Shown: in pieces, positions 13,091 to 25,010 of the stretch
Layout: every line of letters starts with the position of its first letter
How positions within the stretch are numbered: the first letter of the stretch is position 1
DNA from: Hanleya hanleyi
Lineage: Eukaryota; Mollusca; Polyplacophora; Lepidopleurida; Hanleyidae
Length of the DNA: 64,000 nucleotides
Direction: 5' to 3'
NCBI GenBank assembly: GCA_036873755.1
Contig: JAVTVY010018728.1
Span: forward strand, 1 to 64,000
Notes under the pieces: generated by a model
What the model was told of the DNA's origin: nothing
Seen by the model: the letters and a program-made list of their open reading frames with translations, nothing else
The model's database searches: none
Translations under genes and position numbers: made by a program

Positions 13091-14648
13091 TCACAGGAGG
13101 ATGGGACCGTTGTATGTGAGACTGTATGTATCACAGTCCCAGTCCTCCTCCGGGGTGTTCCAACTGCATTCTGCCACCCTCACCTCGCCCCATTTGAAGA
13201 TATTGAGCTGATACCCATTCTCGTCGCCCATCACTCCGTAGTATTTGACTTTACGAGTTTTACGGGAGCACAGCTCAATATCTTCAGGGGACTCGTGGTG
13301 GATCTCGACGAGGAGATGGGTGAAGAATGCAGTAAATAGGGAGATGAGGCTGGGGATATCTCGGAGGATCAAACGTCTATACTCCCTAAGCCACTGTGGA
13401 ACCTACAAAGAAATGCATAGAAAACTCGACATGACTATGCACATATTTCTGTGATAGACAATACTTTCTAAATATTGGTGAACTGAGACATTCTAGAAGT
13501 TTGGGAGTGTCAGTATTCATGGTATTCGGGAGATTTTTAATTGAACAATGATAGTGATTCTCTTAGGAATAAACGTCACATCTTGTCGTTAACCCTTCAA
13601 TATGTTAGGCAGCCATACATGCATGCAGGAAACATTGATTTCACCCTACCAGGCTTGGGGCGGGACCACTATCCCTCCCCCCGCCCACCAAACCTTCTAC
13701 CCTATTCCCGGAATAACAAAACTTGAGAGCTGACATTCAGTGACTTTGTAGTTTATCATATTGGTATCATTTTGTGCCCATTTGGCGACCATGTTGGGTA
13801 CCAGAAAAATGATGTTTTTTGTCATTTTTCCTCAAAATCCCTGCTTTTCTGCGAGGAAAAGTGGGCAAAAGCTACTTTATTCCACATCAGATTATTAGTT
13901 ACTAATTCATCATGAAGTTTTTGCGAAGAGAACACATCAGTGAAAAAATTCGAAAAATTGACTGAAAAATCGTCCCCCCCCCAAAAAACTTTTCTGAACA
14001 TATCATTACCGATTTTTTTACATTTGCTAGTAGAGCTTGACCCAAGAGTATAGATTAGTAAGTTTCAGCTCCCTAGGTCAAGGGGTAAGAAAAATATTTA
14101 GGGGGCGCCGATATACCCGGCCTCAAGTCCCCCCCCCCGGACAGGTCCCAAATCGCCCAGGCCAGATAGGGTTAAAACGAAATACTGTACTCACCGCTAA
14201 TTCACGAATGTCCAACTTTTCAACCATATCGCCATTACTGTCAAACAGGTAGTTATTCGCATTCCTGCCAACGAAAGAAATAATTGTGAAAAATAATTTT
14301 GAGAGGTCTTGGACCTGTATGGATATACAAATTAAAGAGTTTGTTAATCTTGAAGATGCACCGGTATAGGTGTTAATGTAGAAATAAGAATACCCCATGT
14401 CTGAAGAAGGAAACCCAATTATTGTACTTTCATGGATGATAAAAAAGGAGGGATAGTGGAATACTTTTATTCTTTATTACAGGCTATTATCCATATGTGA
14501 TTGAGCTCAGTATATTATAATACATTTCGTACAAACTCTAACGTGCCATCCCATGTTTGACTTACAAGTTGAGGTCCTGGCCATACTCCAATGGCGGATA
14601 TGATCGGTGACGTACCGGTTCATCAAAGTCTTCATCCACCTTCGATCT
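13091..14648 (-). CDS. Unidentified multi-exon gene, last three exons (array copy 3)
   Basis: Exons at 14566-14648, 14195-14400 and 13091-13402. This older copy is the best evidence that the exons are coding. In exon C several changes are synonymous (Arg CGC/CGT, Val GTA/GTC, Tyr TAT/TAC, Arg CGG/AGG), and the rare replacement is Leu to Pro. Exon B has an in-frame 6-base difference (adds Arg-Leu) and about ten replacements without a frameshift. All donors (GTAAGT, GTGAGT), acceptors and the TGA are conserved, while the surrounding introns differ by large indels. Function unknown. Confidence 0.6.
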
Positions 14649-14737
14649 CTGTAATAGACATAAACTTGGCTCAATGGTCTTTGAATAACCGTTTTACAGA
14701 AGTTAAGATTCCTATGTGACTTGTGAGAAATCAAAGC

Positions 14738-14871
14738 TTGACTCTGATTGGAATCGAACGCACATTGCCTGTGCCACCAACCGCCTGTTCATACAGAACA
14801 CCACCTATGACACCAAGCGCCTGGCCATACAGGACAGGCGCTCTAACCAGCACGGTCACATCGCTTCCCAC
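14738..14871 (-). repeat. tRNA-like SINE fragment, array copy 3
   Basis: Longer version. The B-box is well preserved (GTGCGTTCGATTCCAATCAG on the minus strand) and the middle is about 45 bases longer, through an extra caccaaccgcc...-like block. This copy gives the clearest evidence for tRNA ancestry. Confidence 0.55.
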
Positions 14872-15540
14872 AAAAATGCAGGAGAGGCCGTGTAACCGGC
14901 ATTGTATAAAGGTGACCTGTGACTCGACGGTGTTGTTATTCCAGATCCCCGGTCCCCAAGTAACACAATATTACGTATGTAATAACGGACGCCGTATATA
15001 CAGAGGCCCGGGCTGCATGGGGTTGGTGGCCACCAGCGTTTTGCGGGTGACTTCATCCAATCGTGTTTAATGCGATTTTTGCACAAGATCTTGCAGAAGA
15101 CCACATGAAATGCTAGTTGTGACATTTGATTAGCGAAATGGGCGAAAATCGAAGAAATGGAAGAGGCAAATGTTTTGCATCACCATTCCTGTTAAGGTTC
15201 TACCATCTTCACATGACATCCCTTCCCCCTCCCCCGATGTCTGCCTCGGGGCGTGAACGCTTCCACGTCCAAGCTGTATGTATAATCGGTTAGGATATTC
15301 GAAACATAATTCTACTGGCTGCTCTGATGACACACACTTCGGCAACGCCCCACTGAGATCACCGCGTTGTTTAACCCTACCAGGCCTGAGACATTTGGGA
15401 AAATCAAAATGTCCGGTTCCTATCTTCTAACCATGCTAGGTCTCATTTTTCTCCACGTTACCAGCTAATGATAGACACTTATTCCTAAAGAAAATGATTT
15501 GAGAAAGGACACCAATCTGCAGGACATTCTTAGCCATCAT

Positions 15541-15898
15541 ACACTCTCAGAAATGTTCAGGTGATAGTCCTGAACTGATCAGGTTGTATATCCACAACTC
15601 AATTTCAGAGATTTTGGCTGAAATCCAGGGCTGATTACCTAAATTACAGGAAAAAGATCCCTGAATGAGAGGATTTTCACGGAAATTCAGGCAAATTTAT
15701 GACCCTGATACGTAAGTTCCCGACCCTATTCAGGTATGCAAAATCCCCTAAAATTCAGGTAATTTAGCTATAATTCAGGAATGATATACCTGAATTTCAG
15801 GAAATTATCCCTGGATTTCAGGTAAAATCCCTGAAATTGAGTTGTGGATGTACAATCTGATCAATTCAGGAGCATTCCCTGAATATTTCTGAGAGTGT
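15541..15898. repeat. MITE, complete (array copy 3)
   Basis: Both outer inverted repeats are present: acactctcagaaatgttcag at the left and ctgaatatttctgagagtgt at the right, flanked by TA on both sides. The inner tccacaactcaa/ttgagttgtgga pair is nested inside. No ORF. It is non-autonomous, and the superfamily is undetermined (TA flank only). Confidence 0.75.
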
Positions 15899-16980
15899 AC
15901 TGGTACCGATGCCTGGCGCGGGGCTGGTCGGTTTTCTGTTTATTCCTATACAGGGGGTTAAAACTTCCCACAATAATAGGTCTTGATTGGAGCGATATGC
16001 AAGACAGGTATGTAACATATGTAGACTTTTCTCCGGAATACTAAACTTGGGAAATAATTTCCTGTAAAATAAAATAAACTTGGGCACTGTTATAAATAAA
16101 AAGGCAAAATTTGTGACGACGTCAAATTACAATCTCTTGGTCTCTTGAATTTATCTATGATCTTTTGCTCGGAGGCGGATGCAAGTAGGCTCAAAATCAC
16201 CCCACAATGCGAAAAACTTGTGTTGAAGCCATTTTAGCACTCAAATTGCGATGAAAATAACACAACTTGCGTTAACATCAACACGAATTGGTGTTTAAAA
16301 CGATACAATTTTCTGCTGATATGTAGATTTCAACACGAAGTGATGTTGATTCCAACACTAAATGTTTGTGTTAAGCCATTTTAGCACCAAATTGTGTTAA
16401 AATTAACACAGTTTTATTGGCAGTGCAATGTGATAGGCTATCTGTCACGGTTTCTTATACATTATTGTCAGTTTGAAGATAGTGTATAGAATGTTTGGTG
16501 AAGAGAAGGTGGGTCGCCTCCACCACCTCCCAAGTCTGCATGGTGGGGTTATATCAGTGTATGTCTGAGCTGGAAATTTGTCGTCTCGGGTATATGGTAC
16601 CTGCAACAACTGCACATGTTACACGTTGACAGAATATATCATGCTGTATATATATTAGCTACATGAGCCATCGTCGCCACTTAACGGAAGTGGTATATAG
16701 ACGGTCCTATACGACAATTAAGTCACAAGAAGTTTACAGGCATCAGTAGTAGAGACAGAGAAAGGACATAGAGAAAGCTACTGAATTAAGATAACAAAAG
16801 TGCTACATTTCTTAGCCTAAAACAACATGTAACAGCGTCCATAAATTTCCTAAATACACCTTTCTTCTTTGCAGCCCGTTTCTCCTTTCTTCGACCCATT
16901 TCACTTCTATATCCTCGCCGGCAAAACAATACAATTCGCTCCTAAATGACTGGGGATAAACTTTTCTCAACTGATGACTT

Positions 16981-17080
16981 TGACGTCTGTGACGTCATAA
17001 TTAGCTGGATGAATAAAAACGAGGTTGTGTTTTACGTCACGTCATTTGCCGTCCCTCCTCGTCAGAAATGCATGACGTCA
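16981..17080. promoter_or_regulatory. CRE cluster, array copy 3
   Basis: Both perfect TGACGTCA sites (16990, 17073) are kept although neighbouring DNA has diverged, and an extra tgacgtct half-match appears at 16981. Retention in the oldest copy is the main argument that the sites matter. Confidence 0.42.
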
Positions 17081-17163
17081 CATGCGTTAATTGCCACGTC
17101 ATCAGGATGCATTCCAACGATAAACAATGGATGGGCCCATCGATAGTTAAGCAACCTTTATGA

Positions 17164-18229
17164 CAAAGCCGTTTTATCTGTATAAGAGCATGCTTTTACC
17201 ATATTTTTAGACAGCAAGATAGGAATTTACTCAAAAAGATTTTAAAAATTATCAATCCCCGGTAAATTACTTCAACTTTACTGGAAAATCCCTATCAAAA
17301 GTAGGAAAAAATAAGTCATGTTCGGTCCACTTTCCATAGAAATGTGTAATTTGCGATTTACGTAAAATACTGATCAGTCGTCTTCTCCGTGTCCGGGATG
17401 TTAACCCGCCAGTTTGTGCCCAATCCGTGAAAGAACCACTTCAGCCAACACACAAGTTTCCCTACTATCTACCACACTGTAGTAATATACCACCTTATAA
17501 CCCAACGGCCCCGCGATGGGCGGGGTGGGGATGATATTCGGAAGTATGTGCATTCACCTTTAAAGAGAAAACCAACAGGAGGAATTCGGGCCAACCTGTA
17601 ACCATCTGGGTCATCTATACGCGGTAAGACAGACTCTGGGGTCGGACCACTGATACAATTTATGTTGGCGGCAATGTTAAAAACTGGTAACGTAATTGCA
17701 TCTCCTCGATTCATTAATTAAGTCTAGACTCCCATATTTCGGCAAGAAGTACTTTTATTCAAGTGCTACAACCGGACAGGCTTCTTGACGGAGGTCGCCC
17801 ATTGAAATTTTGAGCATGGGCGCTCGTGCAAATGACATCATAATTTTGGCTTTTTTCTCTGCTTTCAGAAAGCGGTGCACAGGCACCCAAATAGTCCCTC
17901 TTAGCAACTCCTTATCAGGCCTTGTGTTAAAATCAAACTCACAGCGGAACCAAACACATGTCATACTCCAATCACCTACCACTGGCCTTCAATTATTCCT
18001 CGCAACAGAGACTGGAAAAAATATTGAAAACAATTCACGTCTCTGGCAGAGGTTGCCTAAAGGGCTTAACGGATCGGGACTATTTTTAATAGTGGTCTTG
18101 TCCCTACTATGGGATCGTGTGTATCCATTTTCAGCCTTCTTTCGGCAACTGCAAGAGGTAATTTCCAGAAATCAATACCACGTCAGCCAATCAGCTAAAG
18201 TCTACCGACGTAACCCCAACGTAACCCGT
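17164..18229. other. Copy-3-specific 1.07-kb segment, nothing recognised
   Basis: Present only in array copy 3, between aacctttat and cattttcgag, which are adjacent in copies 1 and 2. Contains an overlapping 145-codon plus-strand frame (17810-18247) and a 75-codon minus frame with no recognisable domain, and a GC-rich hairpin around 17507-17529. Confidence 0.6.
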
Positions 18230-18309
18230 CATTTTCGAGTCATGTGATGTCCTTCTTGTTCAAAATTACAGAGCTACCACACCTCTTGGATGATACGAAA
18301 GTTATTCAT

Positions 18310-19690
18310 ACTGTAAGATCCGGCGGTCGCCTGTTTCGTTCTCCAGAATAATTCCATTCACAGTATAGAAGAGCACACAAGTTCAGTTGTAGATGAAATC
18401 AATAATGCTCAACATGTTTGATTCATAATTGTATAACAACCCTGTAATGGTAATTCGGGTATCGTGGCTCATTTCTTGTATTCAACTCATCAGCATATAA
18501 CAGGTATAATAGGGCATACCAGTTGACAAGGATATAACATACAGGCAGGGCTGCAAGTGTGGTGGGAGATGGCACCCTAATATGGTAAATCCATATACAC
18601 TGTAGTTATGTTTTCCATGTACAGTAATATACAGGAGGGCTATTCCATACTTTATTATATCCAGGCCTATTTTGTATTAAATCAGTATCTATAGTATAGG
18701 CACAACCTGCACACACCTTATAGTATACGTGCGTACGCTTCGACAGTTGGCTACCATCTGGCAAATATCCATTGTGTTGCCCTATTTACATGCTCTGGTC
18801 ACGTGACCTGTACAGCCAACTTCTGCACTAAAACAACTGATAATAAGTAAATGACTATACAGGTAATATTGAAACTACTTATTTTAGGAACTTTATACTT
18901 GAAACTTTCAGAATTAATAAGTAACTTTACATGACAAATGCACAATAATAAAAGCTGAGGCGAAATATGCAGTGGCAACTGAGTGGCCATTGAATCTAGC
19001 TGGCGCCGTACAGATTCACTCGTGATATGATGTATAATGAATTATATCGGGACAAATATGCACCTGACAGCCACAAAATGTGTTATTCTAATAAGTATGA
19101 TTATCGTAGATTATAAAATAGCAACTAACTATACTAACTTCATTGGGAAATTCTTCAAACTGACGTGAAAGAGACAAGTGGTCTAAAGAATTTCTTGTCC
19201 AAGCCGACTCGACACGAAGTGCAAAGCGGTCAGCACCAAGAAAATAGTTCCTCAGGTACAGGCCAAAAGAGACATATATTAATACTAATACAGCTATAAA
19301 AACATCATGAAATATAACATGAATTACTTCCTATCTCGATAATCAAATATCCAACAGTAAAACTTGGCAAAATATAAATGCACACCAGGCGACCTTGACG
19401 GAGGTCGCATAGTAAACAACGGGGACACAAAATGGCGATCTCGGGCGAGGAGAGATTGAATCGTCCAGAAAATACACGGGTTATTTATACATGTAGGGCT
19501 ATACCACCATGACATCAGTAAATATACATAAGGTATTTATTAACTATTGTCACCATTCATGATGATAAGAGTCCGTTTCACACAGTCATTTAGGTCCGAT
19601 ACACACGGGAAGAAAGTCACACTGGGCGAAGTCATACAACTCCATAAACAGTACAGACGTGTCCTTGTCTATGGGGACACGGGTATCACA
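18310..19690. other. Copy-3-specific 1.38-kb segment, nothing recognised
   Basis: Present only in array copy 3. AT-rich, with no long ORF. Near its end, minus-strand sequence around 19600-19730 reads like a terminal exon (FSYHFGILYRYC onward), but the corresponding frame is not maintained in copies 1 and 2, so it is not called. Confidence 0.5.
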
Positions 19691-19983
19691 ATACCTATAT
19701 AGTATTCCGAAGTGGTATGAAAACCTGTAAGTCTGTTCTCCGCCGGATGAAGGCCGAACGGAATACGGTAAAGTACCGGATAATGGAGACACACGATTCG
19801 CAAGCCATCTTATTGATGGCGAAGTGTACGCAAATGACATTAGGGCGATATCACACACTGTAATGCAGGCGTCTTTCTCAGCTTAGTGGTTGCATGCATT
19901 TATCGTTTTCAGGTATCATTTTGAAGAATATTGCCAGATTTTTTTGAGATTGCAGTAAAACATGCAAATTTTCCTGCGGGCCA

Positions 19984-20588
19984 TACATCACCAAATGTGC
20001 TTACCAGAGAAACTGTATTCCCAAAATCTCTCGGCCAGGAGACTTGGACTCCAAACAAGACAAAAATTGAGCTTACCGAAACAACAGCTGGTGGAAGAGA
20101 GGTCATAAGGTTGACACCATAGTTTCGTAGGAATGGCGGTTACCCAAACAACAGCTGGTGGAAGAGAGGTCATAAGGTTGACACCATAGTTTCGTAGGAA
20201 TGACCCCTCTGATTTCATAATAAGGAGAACCGATCGATTTTGACCACATGATCATTCTTTCTATCTTTATAGTTGCTAGTATCTATAGTACCATTCTGTT
20301 CGGCGCGGTCAGTCTTTCAAACGGACATATCAGAATTGATTTGCTAGGTTCGCCAACTTCGCCTATAGACCTTCCAGGGCCAGTGAGTAACGTTCCAATG
20401 GCCTCAGTTGTATAAAGCAGACGTGGATAGGATATATATGATGGGATATGATGCCCTTTTGTTGAGCGTTAAAATTATGGTTCATTTACGATAAGAATAT
20501 ATAAGCAAAACCGGGTAGGTCAATGTCTTTTTTTTTTACCATTATAAATTGGTTGCTTGACGTGGAAGACGAGACAGTGTATTTCATG
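19984..20588. repeat. Partial fourth tandem unit
   Basis: Begins acatcaccaaatgtgcttac, homologous to the start of the other units, and follows them to about the gacgagacagtgtatttcat segment, then stops. It has its own internal duplication: a roughly 60-base block (acaacagctggtgg to tttcgtaggaatg) occurs at about 20080-20135 and again at about 20147-20202. It contains none of the recognised exons and marks the degenerate edge of the array. Confidence 0.85.
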
Positions 20589-21637
20589 GATGCCGATATG
20601 GATTCTTACTAGTTCGGTTCAACAGATGACTTGATGAAGCTATTACATCATCGCTCCGAAATATTTTATCTAATACAGCTCAATCTGTTAAATGTTAAAG
20701 GTGTTAAATTGCGAGGTCAATGAGCCACCGTCTAACGGGCTAGGTTATGGTAATAGCATGAAAAGTCGATGTACTTAAAAGTACTGATGTCGGGTTTGAT
20801 CAGAGGTGGTTAAGAGAAATTAACAGGAAGATCGATCTCAAATTACACTGTTAATAAACTGTAGGCAATCGATAAACTGGACCTGGAGATCTCGCACAAA
20901 ATGTCATTATGATTCAAGCGACGGTAAGTAGCGTCTCAGTATAACTCCATGTGAACCCCGAAAGTTCATTCCCGAATTTGAAGGATCATCGCCGGTGACG
21001 ACAGCCAGATCACGAATTCACCCAACAACTTTGACCACCCATTTTACAGAAAATGTCTTAATTCGTTTCAAGAAATATTGACGATAAAACTGCAAGATTT
21101 TCCTTTGTGATATTTCAATTCCAACATATCCAATAAAATTCCAAATCCAAGATTTTGCAACTCCGACGCTTCAAAGATTTCAAGATTGTATAATTTATAT
21201 TCAAAAGTTTCTCAGCACAATATATAACAATATGCAAATGGCAGACTCAAATACAGCGAGATACGTATATACAGTGATGAAGTAAGATGTTATTCTTGTC
21301 CATGACTGGGAATTAGCAGACAAAATGCTAAATCACCTTGCCTTCGTGAAATGCCATAAAATTAAGATAATTTCGCGGACGAGGCTGCCGTGATTAATTG
21401 CTTCACACTTTCTGTAATTATTGGCGTTAAGGCCCTTTGAGAAGCTAATACAATCAATCAGTTCCGAAATCATTTATCGTATGCCGAATCCAACGCTTGT
21501 AATCACGTTTCAGGTTAAGTTCATTTCTATGCGCCAATGAAGCTATACCATGGTGATTCGTTTAATTGTTCAAAACAGACTGAATTTCCTAACAATAGTA
21601 TCCATACATCTCACAATTGAATAAAAGTAAATAAATG
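20589..21637. other. Gene-free spacer
   Basis: No credible gene. At 20610-20690 there is a fragment (gatgacttgatgaagctattacat...) of the dispersed R1 repeat found complete at 63424-63920. The remainder is unstructured AT-rich sequence. Confidence 0.6.
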
Positions 21638-21657
21638 AAAAAAAAAAAAAAAAAAAA
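21638..21657 (+). repeat. Poly(A) tract
   Basis: About 20 A after gaataaaagtaaataaatg. It resembles the tail of a retroposed transcript with an AATAAA-like signal upstream, but no parent gene is recognisable. Confidence 0.6.
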
Positions 21658-21929
21658 GCAAACAAACAAACAGACAGGGTGCTTCTTGGGCTAAAGATAA
21701 TGCTTGTGGTGTACCCCAAAAATTCATCCGTATTCAATTCCAATCAAAATGCAAACCGTTTTTACCCCTCGGCGAAAATTTGTCCGAAGGGTATTGTCGT
21801 CATCATGAACGTCCGTCCGTCTGTCCGTCACACATTTCTCGTTACCAAGATATCATTAGAACGACTTACCCTAGGCACACCAAACTTGCGGTGCACAACC
21901 ATATGTTCGTGACCCAGAACTCTGTTGAA

Positions 21930-22715
21930 TCTGGATCCGATTGGTTGGAAACTTTGGTGGCCATCTTTAATTTATGCGAAACCATTAATTTTGTGTATCT
22001 CGGGTACCATTCCGCTGTTCAGTGCGAAACTTGGTACAGATCATCGATGCATCAAGAAACTTCAAAGGAATGACCAAACCAGTTTCCCTGATTCGGTGGA
22101 AACCTTGGCGGCCATGTTTAATTTATGCAAAATCTGTAATGATCTATATCTCTGATACCATTTAAGTGTTCTATACGAAACTTGGTATACAGCATCAATG
22201 TATCAAGTGACTGGGGGTGCAATGAATAATCACATCAGTTCCTCTGAGTGGCGGAAAGGATGGGCGGCCATCTTTAATTTATGCAAAATCATTAAAGATC
22301 TCTATCTCTGATACCGTTCAAGTGCTCGATGTAAAATTTGGTATATCTCATCGATGCATCAAGAGACTAAATGACAGTTCTGCTTTCTCTGATTCGGCGG
22401 AAACCTTGGCGGCCATCTTTAATTTATGCAAATTCTTCAATGATGTATATCTCTGATACCATTTCAGTGTTCTATACGAAACTTGGTATACAGCTTCGAT
22501 GTATCAAGAGACTTGCAATGAAGAACCACATCAGTTCCTCTGAGTGACGGGAAGGATGGGCGGCCATCTTTAATTTATGCGAAATCATTAATGATCTCTA
22601 TCTTTGATACCGTTCAAATGCTCGATGTAAAATTTGGTATACATCATCGATGCATCAAGAGACTCATGTAATGAATACTGGTTTCTCTGATTGGACGGAA
22701 ACCTTAGGGGCCATT
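21930..22715 (+). repeat. 150-bp minisatellite with 298-bp higher-order period
   Basis: Five to six diverged units, each containing gccatctttaatttatgc (at about 21961, 22112, 22269, 22411, 22560). Alternate units are more alike. One type carries gattcggtggaaaccttgg (22093, 22390) and the other ctctgagtg-cgg-aaggatggg (22242, 22540). Preceded by a cgtccgtccgtctgtccgtc-type head at 21809. Confidence 0.85.
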
Positions 22716-23767
22716 TCTAATTGCAATTTTTTTGATAATCTGTAAGCTTATATTTGTCACTTGACTGCTTGGTGTTCCTGACATCTTGGATCAGATTGAA
22801 TACATTATCAATGGCTGGCGCCCAGAACCTGAGGAGTTTTCAGATGCGCAGCTTCGTATAATAATTTGGAGATGATCCCCATGAAATTATATTTCTCCAC
22901 CTCCACCCCAATTCCCCAACCCTTCCTGATAGGGCTGAATACGCTCCTTTTATCTGTAATACTCTCAGAACATTTTTTTTAAAGTATTGTGACTCTCCAA
23001 TTTTGTATAAATTCTGCATTTTATCGACCATTAATCGAACTTTTATCAAAATTAAAGAACATTTGACAGTAGAAAATATGTCTGACGAGCATAAACATGA
23101 AAGCAGCCCATTTTCTTACTACTACAATGACACAGGATGCATACACAGACGATGTCTTATATCTACAAATATTATGGTGACCCCTTACTTTTTTAACAGT
23201 TCGTCTTAATTTTGCACAAGTTATTAGTCAAAGTATATAAGCACATTCTCAATGTTAGAAATGAACGTGATGTTATCCCTTAAGATGAAGACCGACTCCT
23301 CAGGCAAAGATTCCAATATATTTCAAATAGGGAAACATTAATTTTCCATGAATAATCTAATCTGTAGCATGCTGAAAGTATATGTGCATTGTAAAACAAC
23401 TATATATGCAAAGGTTTATTCGAATATGGCTACATTTGTTACCATGGTGACCATGTCAATTTATTCGAATTAAATTTAAAATTTTAAAAAATGTTTTGCA
23501 TTAGAAAGAGAACGACTGTTATGACTCCAGTTTTAAAATTTATTTTTGGATGGAACAGATTCACTTATGTGTTATCTGGAAATTTGAGCAAAATTCTGAG
23601 TGTATTTATATCAGAAAACTCTAATTTTATGCGTATTTCTCTCCATTTCTCTATCATTTCTTTGTTAATCGGAGACCTGGCCACCATCATAGGGTTGATG
23701 GGCATTCATAGCACACAGTGATATGGTGGTCCCCGATTTTTAGTACATGTTTCTAATGTGTATGACA
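22716..23767. other. Gene-free spacer
   Basis: AT-rich, no credible gene. The 76-codon frame at 23491-23721 has no recognisable features. Confidence 0.5.
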
Positions 23768-24392
23768 GAATTAAGGGTACTGATCGCTCTTGCACACGCT
23801 TTCACACACTCTCTAGAATTTGTCTTTATACAGGGAAAAGTATAGGTTATAGCTATGGTATTGTATATATTTGTTGAAAGCGTAGTCCTTAAGAATGTCA
23901 AATATATAAATTTGTTCACTGTAAACCTGTGAGTTGTGAAGAGATTCGAATTTGAAAAAGAATTAATTTAAAATTTAATTTTAAATTTTTGAAATTTTAT
24001 TTTCAAAAAGTATTCAACTTACCGTAACTTAAATCATCATTTGCTGTAGAAGACAACTCCAATAGGAAATCTGTCTCAGTTTTATCAATTTTGGTCTGGA
24101 TCTCATTCTATTGACATTTTAAGGAATATTTCTTTACAAAATCGAGCAACTCACAGTTTTGAACTTTTAAGTTGAATTAAATGTGAATAAAATAAGAACT
24201 AGACCAAAACTGACAAAACTGAGACAACTGAGTTAACAATGAACACATTTATATATATATGGAATCGTTAAGAAATGCACTTTCAACAAATATATACATT
24301 ACCATAACTGACATAGTTTTAGCTGTATAAAGACAAATTCTAGAGGGTGCATGTGTAAAAGTGTCTGCAGGATGGCTCAGTACCCTTAATTC
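23768..24392. repeat. 625-bp foldback (long inverted repeat) element
   Basis: The ends gaattaagggtac and gtacccttaattc are inverted, and homology extends inward for roughly 170 bases per arm. Examples are ctctagaatttgtctttata against tataaagacaaattctagag, and gtatatatttgttgaaag against ctttcaacaaatatatac. A second inner inverted pair involves ctcagttttatcaattttgg and ccaaaactgacaaaactgag. No ORF. Probably a non-autonomous DNA transposon. Confidence 0.75.
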
Positions 24393-24940
24393 AGTTTCGA
24401 AGAAATTCTATTAGGGAAAGCGAGCTGTCAGTCTCAACCTTAACAATATCACTCCATTATTAAGCTTCTGTTCGATCCGTGATCTCTGAACTCCAATTAA
24501 GGGATGAATTCAGGAATACTCTTCCGATTAATTTGTTGCCGGCAGCAGAAGGCTCTTAATTCAATCGGATTGTGGTCACGCTCCAAATGGCATGATTTGT
24601 TTTCATATATTTGATACGGATAAAATAAGCAGAATCGGATTTTCAGTACGATCGCATTATTGATCACGCGCCCAATAGCGTGGTTGGTTCATTGTTTATG
24701 AATGGAGATGTTGCTTCCTTTCGCGATTTCTTATTTTATGGATGGATGATGTATTACCATAAATATTTGGACAACGTATACCAGGCCTAACTCTCATATG
24801 ATCAGTCGTAATTATTGATATCGATGAAATATTGATAGATAACAATAAAATCGCATTATTGGCAATTTGAAATAATGTGCAGGAATTTTAGCAGGAATCT
24901 TTACTCTGACACCCCTGCATGTTAGATACGTAACCAGCGT
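24393..24940. other. Spacer with duplicated ggtcacg-caatggcgtgatt motif
   Basis: No gene. A block at about 24552-24700 (ggattgtggtcacgctccaaatggcatgattt and a second ggatcacg-like version near 24663) resembles 53805-53945, so it is a minor dispersed repeat. Confidence 0.45.
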
Positions 24941-25010
24941 CAGATCCGACATTCAATATTCAGCCGTCGTCCATAAACGAAGCTCCGCGCCAACAATCGA
25001 AAGACTACGC
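24941..25010 (-). repeat. Truncated retroelement 3' tail
   Basis: cattcaatattcagccgtcgtccataaa...ccaacaatcgaaag matches the 3' end of the 38470-39992 retroelement family and the copy at 63243. It is truncated after about 70 bases, as expected for a 5'-truncated insertion. Confidence 0.7.

Larger units (their letters stand above)
11503..19983. repeat. Tandem unit, copy 3 (diverged, 8.5 kb)
   Basis: Same unit in the same order but visibly older. Compared with copies 1 and 2 it has extra sequence at about 13655-13817, 13926-14150, 15859-16228, 17164-18229 and 18310-19690. It lacks about 110 bases near 13515 and the 620-base segment found at 5000-5620. The exons, splice sites, SINE, MITE and CRE cluster are retained. 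Its minisatellite has five units instead of three. The MITE is complete here and truncated in the other copies, so copy 3 is closer to the ancestral layout at that site. Confidence 0.9.

Noticed and set aside
17810..18247. 145-codon plus-strand frame in the copy-3-specific segment
   Set aside because: No domain, no homologous segment in the other units, and an overlapping minus frame of similar quality.
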